Shown here: in pieces, positions 29,924 through 39,829 of the stretch
How positions within the stretch are numbered: the first letter of the stretch is position 1
Layout of the letters: each line of letters begins with the position of its first letter
DNA from: Methylococcales bacterium
Lineage (GTDB): Bacteria; Pseudomonadota; Gammaproteobacteria; JABHGC01
Reading direction: 5' to 3'
DNA: 54,880 bases
Assembly (NCBI GenBank): GCA_018672285.1
Contig: JABHGC010000234.1
Span: 1-54,880 of the forward strand
Program-made: the position numbers and the translations under genes
The notes under the pieces: generated by a model
Told to the model about the DNA's origin: nothing
What the model saw: the letters and a program-made list of their open reading frames with translations, nothing else
The model's database searches: none

Positions 29924-31435
29924 TCAGCTGTTGAGTTTTGTGAATGCATCAAGATATTGTGCTTCTAACTCAGAGTACTCTGTCTGTAAGCGCATAATTT
30001 CTTTGTCTTTTTCTGATATTTTTGCTTTCAGGTTAGCATCATCTGTAGAGGGTGCCGCGCTGCTTGCTTTGCTATTACGCTGTTTTTTCAGTTTGATTTT
30101 CAGGCGTTTTACCTGTTTTGTCATTAGATCATTTTCATCTTCTAGCGTGGCCATACAACCCATTAACTCTTGGCTCTCTTTGGCAAAATTTTGAATCATC
30201 TGTTGTGCATTATTACCAGCTTCTGCCGCACTGGTGAGGGATGCGTTTTCAGCCTGAAGTGCAAGGATTGTTTCAGTTTGTGTACTGCTTTCATTTTGAA
30301 CCATGGTCATTGTGTCAACCAATTGATTGGTTTCAGCTTGTTGGGTGTTTAACTTTTCTTCTAGCTCATAGACCTGCTGCATTGCATCGCTATAATCATT
30401 TTCTAGCATTTGTACACACATATCCGATTCAGCCAGTGATTTTTCCATTTTGGCGATTTGTTGTTCAATTTCAGCTGTCTTGTTGTTAATTTCATCACTA
30501 GATGCGTTTTGCATACCCTGTAATTCACCACGTAATCGAGTGATGATGTTGTGCTGGTCTGAATTGGTTTCTTTGAGCTGGTTAAGTTCTTTGGTGTCCT
30601 TAACATGCATGACCTGGGTAACACCCTCCCCAGCTGCTTGAGTGACTTGAATCACCGGTGGTGTATTGCTCGCAGCGGCACTCATTTCTTGGTAGGAATT
30701 TTGATATTGGTTAAGCAGGCCTAACATGTCGCCATCGTCATTGGCTTCAGCAATAGATGTTGCTTGATTGTGAATTTCTTGACCTTGTTCGGTTAATTCT
30801 TTGACCTTAATTTGTAAATCAAAAAACATTTTCTTGAACATCTCAAGGTTTGAAACCCGTTTTTTTAAATTCTCATTTTCGGCTTCCAGTCGAGCTAACT
30901 CTTCACTGTTGTCAACAGGTGCAACCGTATCTTCGTCATCATCTTCTTCATCAGGCTCGTATGCTTTGATGATTCTTCTTAAGCGATTTTTCAGCTGTTG
31001 CCAAAATTCAGGGGTGGTTTGGTCGTATTGTGTAAGTGTTTTTTCAGCGAATAAAAAATTATGCCTTAGTGCGATAATTTGTTGATCCACACTTTCGTCT
31101 TTATCCAGCGTGATTTTGTCGGTGTTGAAGCACAGCTGGTGATAATCTTTGGTGTAGAGTAGGGCGTCTTCTAAGTATTGTTGGTAGTTTTGTTCGTGCT
31201 GCTCAGTTTCTGCATTGACTAGGGCGGTATCGGCCTCTGAGAACTCATCCGCCTCAAGTTCTATGGCTTCTGGGTCATTGTCTAACTCACTCAAACGCGC
31301 CATGAGCTTTTCGACTAAGACTTTTTTTGCGCGGTTTAGCACAAACAATAATGCCACTGCGACAAGCGCGGCAACAAGTGCCTCGACAAGGAACATAAGC
31401 AGTAGAACTGAAATTTCAAGGGTTTCGTTAAACAT
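29924..31435 (-). CDS. Membrane-anchored coiled-coil protein
   Basis: The 503 residues begin with one membrane segment (about 8-32, ISVLLLMFLVEALVAALVAVALLFVL). A charged region (about 45-175) follows, including an acidic run EPDEEDDDEDT. Two long coiled coils (about 178-285 and 290-500) are rich in Glu, Gln, Asn and Leu. No enzyme motif is seen. This layout fits a polar-localised, motility or cell-division scaffold, but no specific family is assigned. It precedes a ComFB gene on the same strand. Confidence 0.72.
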   Translation of the reverse strand: MFNETLEISVLLLMFLVEALVAALVAVALLFVLNRAKKVLVEKLMARLSELDNDPEAIELEADEFSEADTALVNAETEQHEQNYQQYLEDALLYTKDYHQLCFNTDKITLDKDESVDQQIIALRHNFLFAEKTLTQYDQTTPEFWQQLKNRLRRIIKAYEPDEEDDDEDTVAPVDNSEELARLEAENENLKKRVSNLEMFKKMFFDLQIKVKELTEQGQEIHNQATSIAEANDDGDMLGLLNQYQNSYQEMSAAASNTPPVIQVTQAAGEGVTQVMHVKDTKELNQLKETNSDQHNIITRLRGELQGMQNASSDEINNKTAEIEQQIAKMEKSLAESDMCVQMLENDYSDAMQQVYELEEKLNTQQAETNQLVDTMTMVQNESSTQTETILALQAENASLTSAAEAGNNAQQMIQNFAKESQELMGCMATLEDENDLMTKQVKRLKIKLKKQRNSKASSAAPSTDDANLKAKISEKDKEIMRLQTEYSELEAQYLDAFTKLNS

Positions 31436-31591
31436 TGTTTGTGAACATATTGTTTTTCCTCATTTAATTATAGGAAACAATCACAAAAATAATGTGTAAA
31501 AGGGTGAATTTTTATGAGTTAAACGCCATTTTATTTCATGCTGTTATATATTTTCTAGATAAATCAATTGTATAGCTTGTTTAAGAACATA

Positions 31592-31609
31592 ATGACAGTT
31601 TGATGACAA
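31592..31609 (-). promoter_or_regulatory. Pho box (PhoB-binding site) upstream of pit
   Basis: ATGACAG-TTTG-ATGACAA is the reverse complement of two CTGTCAT-like 7-mers separated by 4 bases, exactly the 11-base periodic PhoB pattern. It lies 71 bases before the pit start, suggesting phosphate control. Orientation is reversed relative to pit. Confidence 0.6.
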
Positions 31610-31679
31610 AATCATGAATTTATGTGACCTAGGCTTTCAATCTGTTATCCTTGTCGCGCGTCGAATTTAAGGAACGACT

Positions 31680-32912
31680 ATGGATTTCTCAATCTTTATT
31701 ATTCTAGCCATCATTTTTGGTGCTTTTATGGCTTGGGGTGTTGGTGCAAATGACGTTGCGAATGCAATGGCGACCTCTGTTGGGTCTAAAGCCATTACCA
31801 TTAAGCAAGCCGTTATTATTGCAGCAGTTTTTGAATTTTCAGGTGCTTTTTTAGCGGGTGGTCAAGTCACCTCTACCATTCGAAAAGGCATTATAGACGC
31901 ATCTAATATTTCTCCAGAATTATTTATGGTTGGCATGCTAGGGGCTTTGTTAGCCGCAGGTTGTTGGCTGGTGATTGCGTCGATGAAAGGTTGGCCTGTG
32001 TCTACCACGCATTCTATCGTGGGTGCCATTGTTGGTTTTGCATTGGTTGCAGTCGGGGTTGAGGCTGTTCAATGGGGTAAGATTGGCACAATTGCAGCCA
32101 GCTGGGTTGTTTCACCTTTAATGTCAGGCTCTATTGCCTTTCTCATTGTGATGAGTTTTAAAAAATTCATTTTTGAGACACAGGACCCTGTCACAAATGC
32201 GAAGCGCGCAGCACCATTTTATGTGTTCATCGTCGGCTTTATTGTAACTTTGGTAACGATTACCAAGGGTTTAAAACACGTAGGGCTTGAAATCAGTACC
32301 ACTGAGTCAATTATTTACGCGAGTGTTTGTGGGGTTATTTTTGCTTTACTGAGTGTACGAGTAGTTGCACGCTTACACATGAAAAATAATGATAATCCAG
32401 CCATACATAACATTCAGAAAATTTTTAATGTGTTGATGATATTTACAGCGTGTGCAATGGCTTTTGCCCACGGCTCGAATGATGTCGCCAATGCAATTGG
32501 CCCTGTTGCTGCTATTGTGAGTGTGAGTAGCACACACACCATTGGTGCCAGTGCTGCGGTACCTATCTGGATTTTACTCCTTGGTGGTGTTGGTATTGTG
32601 CTGGGTCTTGCGACCTATGGTAAAAAAGTGATCGCAACGGTTGGCTCTGGGATTACGGAGTTAACACCAAGCAAAGGTTTTGCTGCAACTTTAGCAGCAG
32701 CTGTGACCGTAGTCGTTGCATCAGGGTTAGGTATGCCAATATCGACTACTCATACTTTAGTTGGTGCTATTTTAGGGGTGGGTTTTGCCTGCGCTCATGG
32801 TGTTAATATGGGCTTGATGCGAAATATCTTTATGTCTTGGGTCATTACTTTACCTGTTGGCGCACTCTTTTCGATTGTTTTCTTCTTCATGTTAAAAGCG
32901 GCACTTTTATAA
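31680..32912 (+). CDS. pit: PiT-family inorganic phosphate transporter
   Basis: The 410-residue membrane protein has the duplicated PiT signature: GVGANDVANAMATSVGSKAIT near the N-terminus and AHGSNDVANAIGPVAAI in the C-terminal half, with about ten to twelve membrane segments. It imports phosphate, usually as a metal-phosphate complex with protons. A Pho box lies upstream and AAGGAACG just before the ATG. aroE follows after 21 bases. Confidence 0.93.
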   Translation: MDFSIFIILAIIFGAFMAWGVGANDVANAMATSVGSKAITIKQAVIIAAVFEFSGAFLAGGQVTSTIRKGIIDASNISPELFMVGMLGALLAAGCWLVIASMKGWPVSTTHSIVGAIVGFALVAVGVEAVQWGKIGTIAASWVVSPLMSGSIAFLIVMSFKKFIFETQDPVTNAKRAAPFYVFIVGFIVTLVTITKGLKHVGLEISTTESIIYASVCGVIFALLSVRVVARLHMKNNDNPAIHNIQKIFNVLMIFTACAMAFAHGSNDVANAIGPVAAIVSVSSTHTIGASAAVPIWILLLGGVGIVLGLATYGKKVIATVGSGITELTPSKGFAATLAAAVTVVVASGLGMPISTTHTLVGAILGVGFACAHGVNMGLMRNIFMSWVITLPVGALFSIVFFFMLKAALL

Positions 32913-32933
32913 CCGCGCTCTTGGTTTTATATT

Positions 32934-33752
32934 ATGGCCACGATTGATGCTTATGCTGTCCTAGGGAACCCTATTGGTCACAGCAAATCTCCTGAAATTC
33001 ACACTTTATTTGCCAAGCAAACCGCACAAGCTTTGGTTTATACCGCCGACCTAGTCGCTTTAGACGGTTTTCAGCAGTATGTTAAGCAATTTCAAGCGGA
33101 TGGCGGTTGTGGGTTAAATATAACCGTTCCTTTTAAGCAAGAGGCATGGGCAGTGGTTGATCAGCGCAATGACTTGGCAGAACTTGCTGGTGCTGTGAAT
33201 ACCATTATGTTTAAAAATGGTCAGTTATTGGGCTTTAATACTGATGGTTTAGGTTTGGTTAAAGACTTAATCGAGAATTGCCACATACCGTTAGCCGAAC
33301 AGCGTGTTTTATTGTTAGGTGCTGGTGGTGCTACAAGAGGAGTGGTTTTACCTTTGTTTCAAGCTGGGGTTAAGTCAATGACCATTGCAAACCGGACAGC
33401 ACAAAAGGCAGAGGCGTTGGCCACTTTATTTTCTGAATATGGTGATGTTAACGGTGTTGGTTTGGATGCGATTTGTGGTTCGTTTGATGTGGTGATTAAT
33501 GCGACAGCAGCGGGTCTAAACAGAGATGTGCCTCAAATTGACCCAACCTTCGTAAAAAATGCGCTGTGTTATGACATGATGTATGGGGATAAGCCAACCG
33601 CTTTTGTGGAGTGGGCAAACTCTCATGGCGCAACTCGTGCCTTTGATGGGCTAGGAATGCTCGTTGAACAGGCTGCTGAGGCTTTCTTGATCTGGCGCGG
33701 TGTGCGGCCTAAAACGGATGAAGTTATTGCTCACTGCCGCACACAGTTGTGA
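32934..33752 (+). CDS. aroE: Shikimate dehydrogenase (NADP+)
   Basis: AroE reduces 3-dehydroshikimate to shikimate in aromatic amino-acid synthesis. The 272 residues have the substrate-binding GNPIGHSKSPEIH, the catalytic Lys in NITVPFKQEA, the Asn/Asp pair FNTDGLG, the NADP loop LLGAGGATRG and ANRTAQKAE. The end holds GLGMLVEQAAEAFLIWRG. It is 21 bases after pit and may share its transcript. Confidence 0.95.
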   Translation: MATIDAYAVLGNPIGHSKSPEIHTLFAKQTAQALVYTADLVALDGFQQYVKQFQADGGCGLNITVPFKQEAWAVVDQRNDLAELAGAVNTIMFKNGQLLGFNTDGLGLVKDLIENCHIPLAEQRVLLLGAGGATRGVVLPLFQAGVKSMTIANRTAQKAEALATLFSEYGDVNGVGLDAICGSFDVVINATAAGLNRDVPQIDPTFVKNALCYDMMYGDKPTAFVEWANSHGATRAFDGLGMLVEQAAEAFLIWRGVRPKTDEVIAHCRTQL

Positions 33753-33894
33753 TGTTTTGCGGCATAATCGCCGTCCATTGATTTTTGAAATACATTGTCT
33801 TCTTAGCTAAATGCTATACCCTAAGTGAACACTTCGTTTTGTCACTTATCTATCTTCGATAGTTGGCTCAGCGCTCATATATTGAGGCAGCCTA

Positions 33895-34548
33895 ATGACA
33901 AACCTACGCTTATGCTACCAAACCGTCGAGTTTGGAAAACTGGATATTCACCTGTGTACTTTACGCAATAAGCAAGAATTTTATGACCCGACAGGCATTG
34001 CAGAGCAACTGGGTATCTGCTCAGCATCTTGGCCTCTTTTTGGTGTCATTTGGCCTTCGAGCTTAGTGCTTGCTCACTTCATTCTTGACTATGAAACGGG
34101 CTCAAAACGAATATTGGAAGTAGGCTGCGGCATGGCGTTATCCAGCTTGCTGTTGAACAAGCAATGCGATGATATTACTGCAACGGACTACCACCCTGAA
34201 GTGAAGACTTTTCTACAAAGGAATACATTGCTTAATGACGATAGAGCAATTGCATTTGAGCAAGTAGATTGGACGGCTAAAAGTGACAACCTTGGCCTTT
34301 TTGACATGATTATTGGCAGCGACCTATTGTATGAGGACGCGCATATTGAATTATTGGCTGCTTTCATTGCCGCACATTCAAAGCCTGTTTGCGAAGTGAT
34401 TATCGTTGATCCAGGGCGTGGCAGAAAAAACAAGTTAAGCTCAAGAATGATGGAGTTCGGATTCAGCTCTTTTCACCAAAAACCCAACCATACAGACTAT
34501 CTCGACGAAGCATTCAAAGGCTACATTCTTAAGTTTGAGCGCAGCTAA
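33895..34548 (+). CDS. Class I SAM-dependent methyltransferase
   Basis: The 217-residue protein shows the AdoMet-binding motif I ILEVGCGMALSSLLL (about residues 75-89), an acidic post-I motif ITATDYH and the post-motif FDMIIGSDLLYED, typical of the METTL23/PRMT-like small lysine-type branch. Substrate is not readable. It ends 3 bases before the convergent carbonic-anhydrase gene. Confidence 0.82.
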   Translation: MTNLRLCYQTVEFGKLDIHLCTLRNKQEFYDPTGIAEQLGICSASWPLFGVIWPSSLVLAHFILDYETGSKRILEVGCGMALSSLLLNKQCDDITATDYHPEVKTFLQRNTLLNDDRAIAFEQVDWTAKSDNLGLFDMIIGSDLLYEDAHIELLAAFIAAHSKPVCEVIIVDPGRGRKNKLSSRMMEFGFSSFHQKPNHTDYLDEAFKGYILKFERS

Positions 34549-34551
34549 CCG

Positions 34552-35085
34552 TTATAAAGAGGCGAGTGTTCGGTCTTTTAGTTTTTTGTAATGATTTGAA
34601 GAGTACTGAAAAAATTCAATTTCTTTGTCGGTCAGTTCCCGGATTTTTCTGGCAGGTGTTCCTAACCATAAATGACCGCCAGTTAAGACCTTACCTGACG
34701 GGACTAAACTACCAGCACCAACAATGGTGTTGGGCTCCACAATGGCATTATCAAGAACAATAGAACCCATGCCAATTAAACAGTAATCGGCTATAGTGCA
34801 GCCATGTAAAATGACTTTGTGGCCAACGGTTACATGGTTACCAATGGTCAAAGGGGAGCCTTCAGGTTGGAAGGGGCTTGCGTGGGTGACGTGAAGTATA
34901 GAGCCATCTTGTATGTTAGTATAATCGCCGACACGAATGGCGTGCACATCGCCTCTGAGAACAGCCATTGGCCAGATTGAAGCGTGTTCACCTATACTAA
35001 CATTACCAGAGACATGTGCATCGCCATCTATGAAGGCAGAGTCCGCGATTTTCGGGTGAGTATCCTCAAAGGCACGTATTGTCAT
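34552..35085 (-). CDS. Gamma-carbonic anhydrase family protein (YrdA-like)
   Basis: The 177 residues form a left-handed beta-helix of hexapeptide repeats (SAFIDGDAHVSGNVSIGEHASIWP onward). Three metal-ligand histidines are in place: ILHVTHASPF, VTVGHKVILHG. I chose the ATG at 35085, where the family begins (MTIRAFE); upstream residues to 35148 overlap the divergent prlC start and have no homology. It may hydrate CO2 or be an enzymatically inactive paralogue. Confidence 0.9.
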   Translation of the reverse strand: MTIRAFEDTHPKIADSAFIDGDAHVSGNVSIGEHASIWPMAVLRGDVHAIRVGDYTNIQDGSILHVTHASPFQPEGSPLTIGNHVTVGHKVILHGCTIADYCLIGMGSIVLDNAIVEPNTIVGAGSLVPSGKVLTGGHLWLGTPARKIRELTDKEIEFFQYSSNHYKKLKDRTLASL

Positions 35086-35120
35086 ATTTATTTCAATCCA
35101 CTGTTTAAAGGCAACGCTGT

Positions 35121-37148
35121 ATGAATCCATTATTGGCCATCGAATCACTACCAGAATTTTCTCTGATCAAGCCTGAGCATGTAATACCAGCTATCGATCA
35201 GGTTTTAACAGAAAATAGAGAAGTGATACAGCTGCTGACTCAAAATATAAAGGCACCTAGCTGGGACAATTTTATTCAACCCTTAGAGCAAGCAGCGAAT
35301 AAATTAAACCGCGTGTGGTCACCGGTGAGTCATTTGAATTCAGTGATGAACAGTGATTCGTTAAAAGAAGCTTATCAATCATGCTTGCCTAAGCTGAGTG
35401 AATATAACACAGAGCTAGGCCAAAATAAGCAGTTATTTGAAGCTTATCAAGCAATTGAGCAAGCAGATTCGTTTACCTCATTATCGGAGTCACAGCAGAA
35501 AACCATCACTAATGCATTACGCGATTTTAAGTTAGCCGGTATTGATCTCGCGCCAGAAAAACAAACGCGTTATAAGGAAATCAAACAGCAGTTATCGAAA
35601 CTTACCAGCGACTTTCAACAAAATGTCATGGATGCAACCCTTGCTTGGTCTTATGCGATAGAAGATGAGTCACGCTTAAGTGGGCTGACGGATTCAGCCA
35701 AAGCATTGATGTCACAAGCGGCTAAAGCCAAATCACAAGAAGGTTGGCTGTTAAAACTTGATTTCCCGATTTATTTTGCCGTGATGAGTTACGCAGATGA
35801 TCAAGATTTAAGAAAAATGATGTATGAGGCTTATCAAACAAGAGCATCAGATCAAGGCCCTAACGCAGGGGAGTGGGATAACACCCCATTGATGAATGAC
35901 ATTATGGCATTGCGACATGAGCTCAGCCAATTATTGTCATTTGCTAATTATGCCGAATATTCGCTCGCAACCAAAATGGCATCATCTCCTGATGAGGTAT
36001 TGTCCTTTTTGAATGACTTAGTGGATAAGTCAAAATCTGTTGCTGAAAATGAGCTGCAAACATTGGTCGCATTTGCTAAATCAGACTTAAATATGGAGAC
36101 CTGTAATCCCTGGGATTTGATGTACGTTGCTGAAAAATATAAAAAAGCCACGTTTGATGTGAGCCAAGAAGAGGTGAAAGAATACTTTCCAATACAGGCT
36201 GTACTAAAGGGTATGTTTGGTATTGTTGAGAAGTTATTTGATATTCAAATTACCGAAAATAAAGCACAAAATGTATGGCATGAAGAAGTGCATTTTTTTG
36301 AAATTAAACAAAAAAATACGGTCATTGCTCAGTTTTATTTGGATTTATACGCCAGAGATTTCAAGCGTGGCGGAGCCTGGATGGATGAGTGTGTTGTCAG
36401 ACAATTAAGCCCAGAAGGGTTGCAGTTACCTGTTGCCTACCTTACCTGCAACTTTACGCCTGCAGTCGAGGGCAAGCCTGCCTTGTTGACACATGATGAA
36501 ATGACTACGTTGTTTCATGAGTTTGGCCATGGTTTACACCACATGTTGACCCAAATTGATGAACTCAGTGTTTCGGGGATCAATGGCGTTTCTTGGGATG
36601 CAGTTGAGCTGCCGAGCCAGTTTCTTGAGAATTGGTGTTGGCAGGAGGAGGCATTGGCTTTATTTTCAGGTCACTACGAGACGGGTGAACCATTGCCTCT
36701 TGATATGTTCAATAAGATGATAGCTGCGAAAAATTTCCAGTCTGGCATGCAAATGGTCAGACAATTAGAATTTGCGATATTTGATTTTAATATTCATTTA
36801 AAATACCACGAAGGGTTGGATATTTACGCAGAATTGAACGCAGTTAGAAAGCGGGTGGCTGTCATTATCCCTCCAGAAAATAACCGTTTTGCTCATGGCT
36901 TTAGTCATATTTTTGCAGGGGGTTATGCCGCAGGATATTACAGTTATAAATGGGCTGAAGTGTTGTCCAGTGATGCGTTTGCTAAATTTGAGGAAGAGGG
37001 GATTTTTAATGTCAGCACAGGCCAATTATTTTTAACCTCGATTTTGCAGCAAGGTGGCTCAAAAGATGCGATGACGTGCTTTAAGAATTTTCGTGGACGT
37101 GCACCAAGTATTGATGCATTGTTGCGACACAGCGGTATGGCAGCATGA
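35121..37148 (+). CDS. prlC: Oligopeptidase A (M3 zinc metallopeptidase)
   Basis: PrlC is a cytosolic oligopeptidase that degrades signal peptides and other short peptides. The 675 residues carry the M3 zinc motif LFHEFGHGLHHML (HExxH) with the downstream Glu in ENWCW, and the C-terminal HIFAGGYAAGYYSYKWAE. It is divergent from the carbonic-anhydrase gene. Confidence 0.95.
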   Translation: MNPLLAIESLPEFSLIKPEHVIPAIDQVLTENREVIQLLTQNIKAPSWDNFIQPLEQAANKLNRVWSPVSHLNSVMNSDSLKEAYQSCLPKLSEYNTELGQNKQLFEAYQAIEQADSFTSLSESQQKTITNALRDFKLAGIDLAPEKQTRYKEIKQQLSKLTSDFQQNVMDATLAWSYAIEDESRLSGLTDSAKALMSQAAKAKSQEGWLLKLDFPIYFAVMSYADDQDLRKMMYEAYQTRASDQGPNAGEWDNTPLMNDIMALRHELSQLLSFANYAEYSLATKMASSPDEVLSFLNDLVDKSKSVAENELQTLVAFAKSDLNMETCNPWDLMYVAEKYKKATFDVSQEEVKEYFPIQAVLKGMFGIVEKLFDIQITENKAQNVWHEEVHFFEIKQKNTVIAQFYLDLYARDFKRGGAWMDECVVRQLSPEGLQLPVAYLTCNFTPAVEGKPALLTHDEMTTLFHEFGHGLHHMLTQIDELSVSGINGVSWDAVELPSQFLENWCWQEEALALFSGHYETGEPLPLDMFNKMIAAKNFQSGMQMVRQLEFAIFDFNIHLKYHEGLDIYAELNAVRKRVAVIIPPENNRFAHGFSHIFAGGYAAGYYSYKWAEVLSSDAFAKFEEEGIFNVSTGQLFLTSILQQGGSKDAMTCFKNFRGRAPSIDALLRHSGMAA

Positions 37149-37207
37149 AGCTTTAAGCAATTCATGCTAAATTTAGGTAATAGTCAATTCAAGGTAAAGG
37201 TTTTTTC

Positions 37208-38077
37208 ATGCGGTTAGCAGCGTTATTGGTTTTGTGGTGTATATCCGGGTTAGCACTTGCGGGTGAAACGGTTCGTATCACAGATAAACTCATTGTTGGT
37301 TTGTACGAAAATGATCAATTATCAGGAAGTACCATTACTGTTTTAAGAACGGATACGCCGCTTGAAGTATTGGATAAAAAGGGAAATTCATGGCAGGTGA
37401 AAACCTCTGATGGCACGGTTGGTTGGATGAAAAAAACGTATTTGACTACAAAAAAATCCAGCAAAATTCAGCTTATCGAACTGCAGATTAAATTCCGCGC
37501 ATCACAAGACAAACTGAAAAAAACGGAACAGAAAAATAAAACGCTTAGGGACGAAGTGGCCAAGCTAAAGAAAAACAAAGGCTCTGGTGTTTCTGTCCGG
37601 GACATGGATAAGGTAAAAAAAGAACTCAAGAAAGCATTGGTTGAATTGGCAGAATTTAAAAAGCAAAAAGAGGCAGTGACCACAGGAAAAGTGACTGCTG
37701 AAGATGCTGTCGCTTTAGCTGAAAAAGTAGCCGGCTTAGAGCTTGAACTGAGTAAAGCGACCGATGAAAATGTTGTGTTGAAAGCCGCCGCTGAACAAAT
37801 GCGAACAGCAGTGGGTGAAGCAAAAAACCCTGAGATAAATGCGTCAATGGATTCACTGAAGCTACAAAAAGAAAACAAACAACTCAAAGAAAAATTACAA
37901 CAAGTTAAAGCACTGGTTACAGGCGTTGGTGAGCTGGAAGAATCCTGGCTTGGTAGTATTTCAATTGTTTGGATTTTGATTATATTATCTATTTTATTAT
38001 TAGCAGGTTTCTTTGCCGGTATTACTTGGTTAGATTTCCGCCAGCGTCGTCGGCATGGTGGCTTCCGAGTTTATTAA
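37208..38077 (+). CDS. SH3b / coiled-coil membrane protein (TIGR04211-type)
   Basis: The 289 residues have a signal peptide (cut after ALA), a bacterial SH3 domain (about 20-85), a long Lys/Glu coiled coil (about 90-235) and a C-terminal membrane segment (about 248-272, VWILIILSILLLAGFFAGI) with a short basic tail. This is the architecture of YgiM-like SH3b proteins, which may bind cell wall and bring coiled coils to the inner membrane. It is 3 bases from ubiD. Confidence 0.85.
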   Translation: MRLAALLVLWCISGLALAGETVRITDKLIVGLYENDQLSGSTITVLRTDTPLEVLDKKGNSWQVKTSDGTVGWMKKTYLTTKKSSKIQLIELQIKFRASQDKLKKTEQKNKTLRDEVAKLKKNKGSGVSVRDMDKVKKELKKALVELAEFKKQKEAVTTGKVTAEDAVALAEKVAGLELELSKATDENVVLKAAAEQMRTAVGEAKNPEINASMDSLKLQKENKQLKEKLQQVKALVTGVGELEESWLGSISIVWILIILSILLLAGFFAGITWLDFRQRRRHGGFRVY

Positions 38078-38080
38078 ACG

Positions 38081-39559
38081 ATGAAGTATAAAGATTTACG
38101 GGACTTTATTGCTCAATTAGAATCACGGGGTGAACTTAAGCGCATTAGTGCGGAAGTTGATCCTTATTTAGAAATGACTGAAATTTGTGATCGGGTATTG
38201 CGGGGCAAAGGTCCTGCGATTTTATTTGAGAACCCTAAAGGCTCAAATATTCCTGTATTGGCCAATTTATTTGGTACGCCTGAGCGAGTCGCCTATGGCA
38301 TGGGGGCAGAAAAAGTCAGTGCACTGCGAGATATTGGTCAGCTCTTAGCATTTCTTAAAGAACCAGAGCCGCCTGCAGGGTTTAAAGATGCCTGGGAGAA
38401 GCTTCCGATCTTTAAACAGGTGCTCAATATGGCACCGAAAGTACTACGCCGTGCTGAATGCCAGAAAGTGGTTTTAACGGGTGATGAGGTTGATTTAAGC
38501 CAAATCCCGATTCAAACGTGTTGGCCAGATGATGCTGGCCCTTTAATCACCTGGGCATTGGTTGTGACGAAAGGGCCGAACAAACCACGGCAAAATTTAG
38601 GTATTTATCGGCAGCAAGTGATTGGTAAAAATCGCGTTATTATGCGCTGGTTATCACACCGTGGTGGTGCATTAGATTTCCGAGAGTGGCAAATAGAGCA
38701 TCCTGGAGAACCTTTTCCTGTCGCAGTGGCTTTAGGTGCAGACCCGGCGACGATTTTGGGTGCGGTAACACCTGTGCCAGATACATTATCGGAGTATGCC
38801 TTTGCTGGCTTACTCAGGGGTGAAAAAACAGAAGTTGTAAAAGGCTTGTTATCAGATTTACAGGTGCCAGCCAGTGCTGAGTTTGTATTAGAAGGGTTTA
38901 TTTACCCCGATGATATGGCCGATGAAGGACCTTTTGGTGACCATACAGGTTACTATAATGAGGTTGACCAATTTCCTGTGTTTACCATTGAAAAAATCAC
39001 ACATCGGCCGGACCCCATTTACCACAGTACATATACCGGCCGCCCACCAGATGAGCCAGCCGTACTGGGTGTGGCACTCAACGAAGTATTTGTGCCCATT
39101 CTACAAAAGCAGTTTCCTGAAGTTGTGGATTTTTACTTGCCTCCAGAAGGGTGTTCTTATCGCGTTGCCGTGGTGAGTATGAAAAAGCAATATCCTGGCC
39201 ATGCTAAACGCGTGATGATGGGTGTATGGTCTTTTTTGCGGCAATTTATGTACACTAAGTTTGTCATTGTAACCGATGATGATATCAACGTCAGAGATTG
39301 GAACGATGTGATTTGGGCGATTACCACTCGGATGGATCCTGCTCGTGATTTAACATTAGTTGAAAACACACCCATAGATTATTTAGATTTTGCGTCACCT
39401 GTATCAGGGTTAGGCTCTAAAATGGGTTTTGATGCAACGAATAAGTGGCCAGGGGAAACAACCCGTGAGTGGGGTAAACCCATTGAGATGACGGCAGCGG
39501 TTAGAGATAAAGTGGATTCAATGTGGGATGCATTGGATATTAATTTAAAGGATGATTAG
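38081..39559 (+). CDS. ubiD: 4-hydroxy-3-polyprenylbenzoate decarboxylase
   Basis: UbiD decarboxylates the ubiquinone precursor using prenylated FMN made by UbiX. The 492 residues contain [22 protein letters not shown] at the N-terminus, the prFMN-binding region with RYxAxxQ-like [22 protein letters not shown], and the acidic catalytic region [22 protein letters not shown]. It lies 3 bases after the SH3b gene and 3 bases before a small conserved gene. Confidence 0.96.
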   Translation: MKYKDLRDFIAQLESRGELKRISAEVDPYLEMTEICDRVLRGKGPAILFENPKGSNIPVLANLFGTPERVAYGMGAEKVSALRDIGQLLAFLKEPEPPAGFKDAWEKLPIFKQVLNMAPKVLRRAECQKVVLTGDEVDLSQIPIQTCWPDDAGPLITWALVVTKGPNKPRQNLGIYRQQVIGKNRVIMRWLSHRGGALDFREWQIEHPGEPFPVAVALGADPATILGAVTPVPDTLSEYAFAGLLRGEKTEVVKGLLSDLQVPASAEFVLEGFIYPDDMADEGPFGDHTGYYNEVDQFPVFTIEKITHRPDPIYHSTYTGRPPDEPAVLGVALNEVFVPILQKQFPEVVDFYLPPEGCSYRVAVVSMKKQYPGHAKRVMMGVWSFLRQFMYTKFVIVTDDDINVRDWNDVIWAITTRMDPARDLTLVENTPIDYLDFASPVSGLGSKMGFDATNKWPGETTREWGKPIEMTAAVRDKVDSMWDALDINLKDD

Positions 39560-39562
39560 CAC

Positions 39563-39757
39563 ATGACCTTAACTCGAGCAAAAGAACTGCTAGAAGTACA
39601 AATTGGTATGGGTGGTGGATATAACCGTAATTCAGCTAAAATGATCTTAGCGGATGTGAGTAATGAGCATGGTCAGGCAGCTGTAGATCAACTCATTCGA
39701 ACCTTAAAACTAGATGAAATATTTGATCTAAAAGAAGGGATGAAGTTTAAGTTTTGA
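39563..39757 (+). CDS. Small conserved protein downstream of ubiD
   Basis: The 64 residues (MTLTRAKELLEVQIGMGGGYNRNSAKMILADVSNEHG...) look like a compact soluble fold. The start follows the ubiD stop by 3 bases, so it is very likely co-translated with ubiD. No named family is recognised; a role in ubiquinone metabolism would be guilt by association only. Confidence 0.7.
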   Translation: MTLTRAKELLEVQIGMGGGYNRNSAKMILADVSNEHGQAAVDQLIRTLKLDEIFDLKEGMKFKF

Positions 39758-39765
39758 GTGATTTC

Positions 39766-39796
39766 ATTTCGAGTACCTGTTACAGGTACTCGAAAT
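39766..39796. terminator. bidirectional terminator hairpin
   Basis: ATTTCGAGTACCTG and CAGGTACTCGAAAT form a perfect 14-bp stem with a TTA loop. It lies between the convergent ubiD unit (plus) and the helical-repeat gene (minus), so it can stop transcripts from both sides. Confidence 0.7.
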
Positions 39797-39829
39797 AAAG
39801 TGTAATAGCTGTTCAAAAATTTTTACTGT

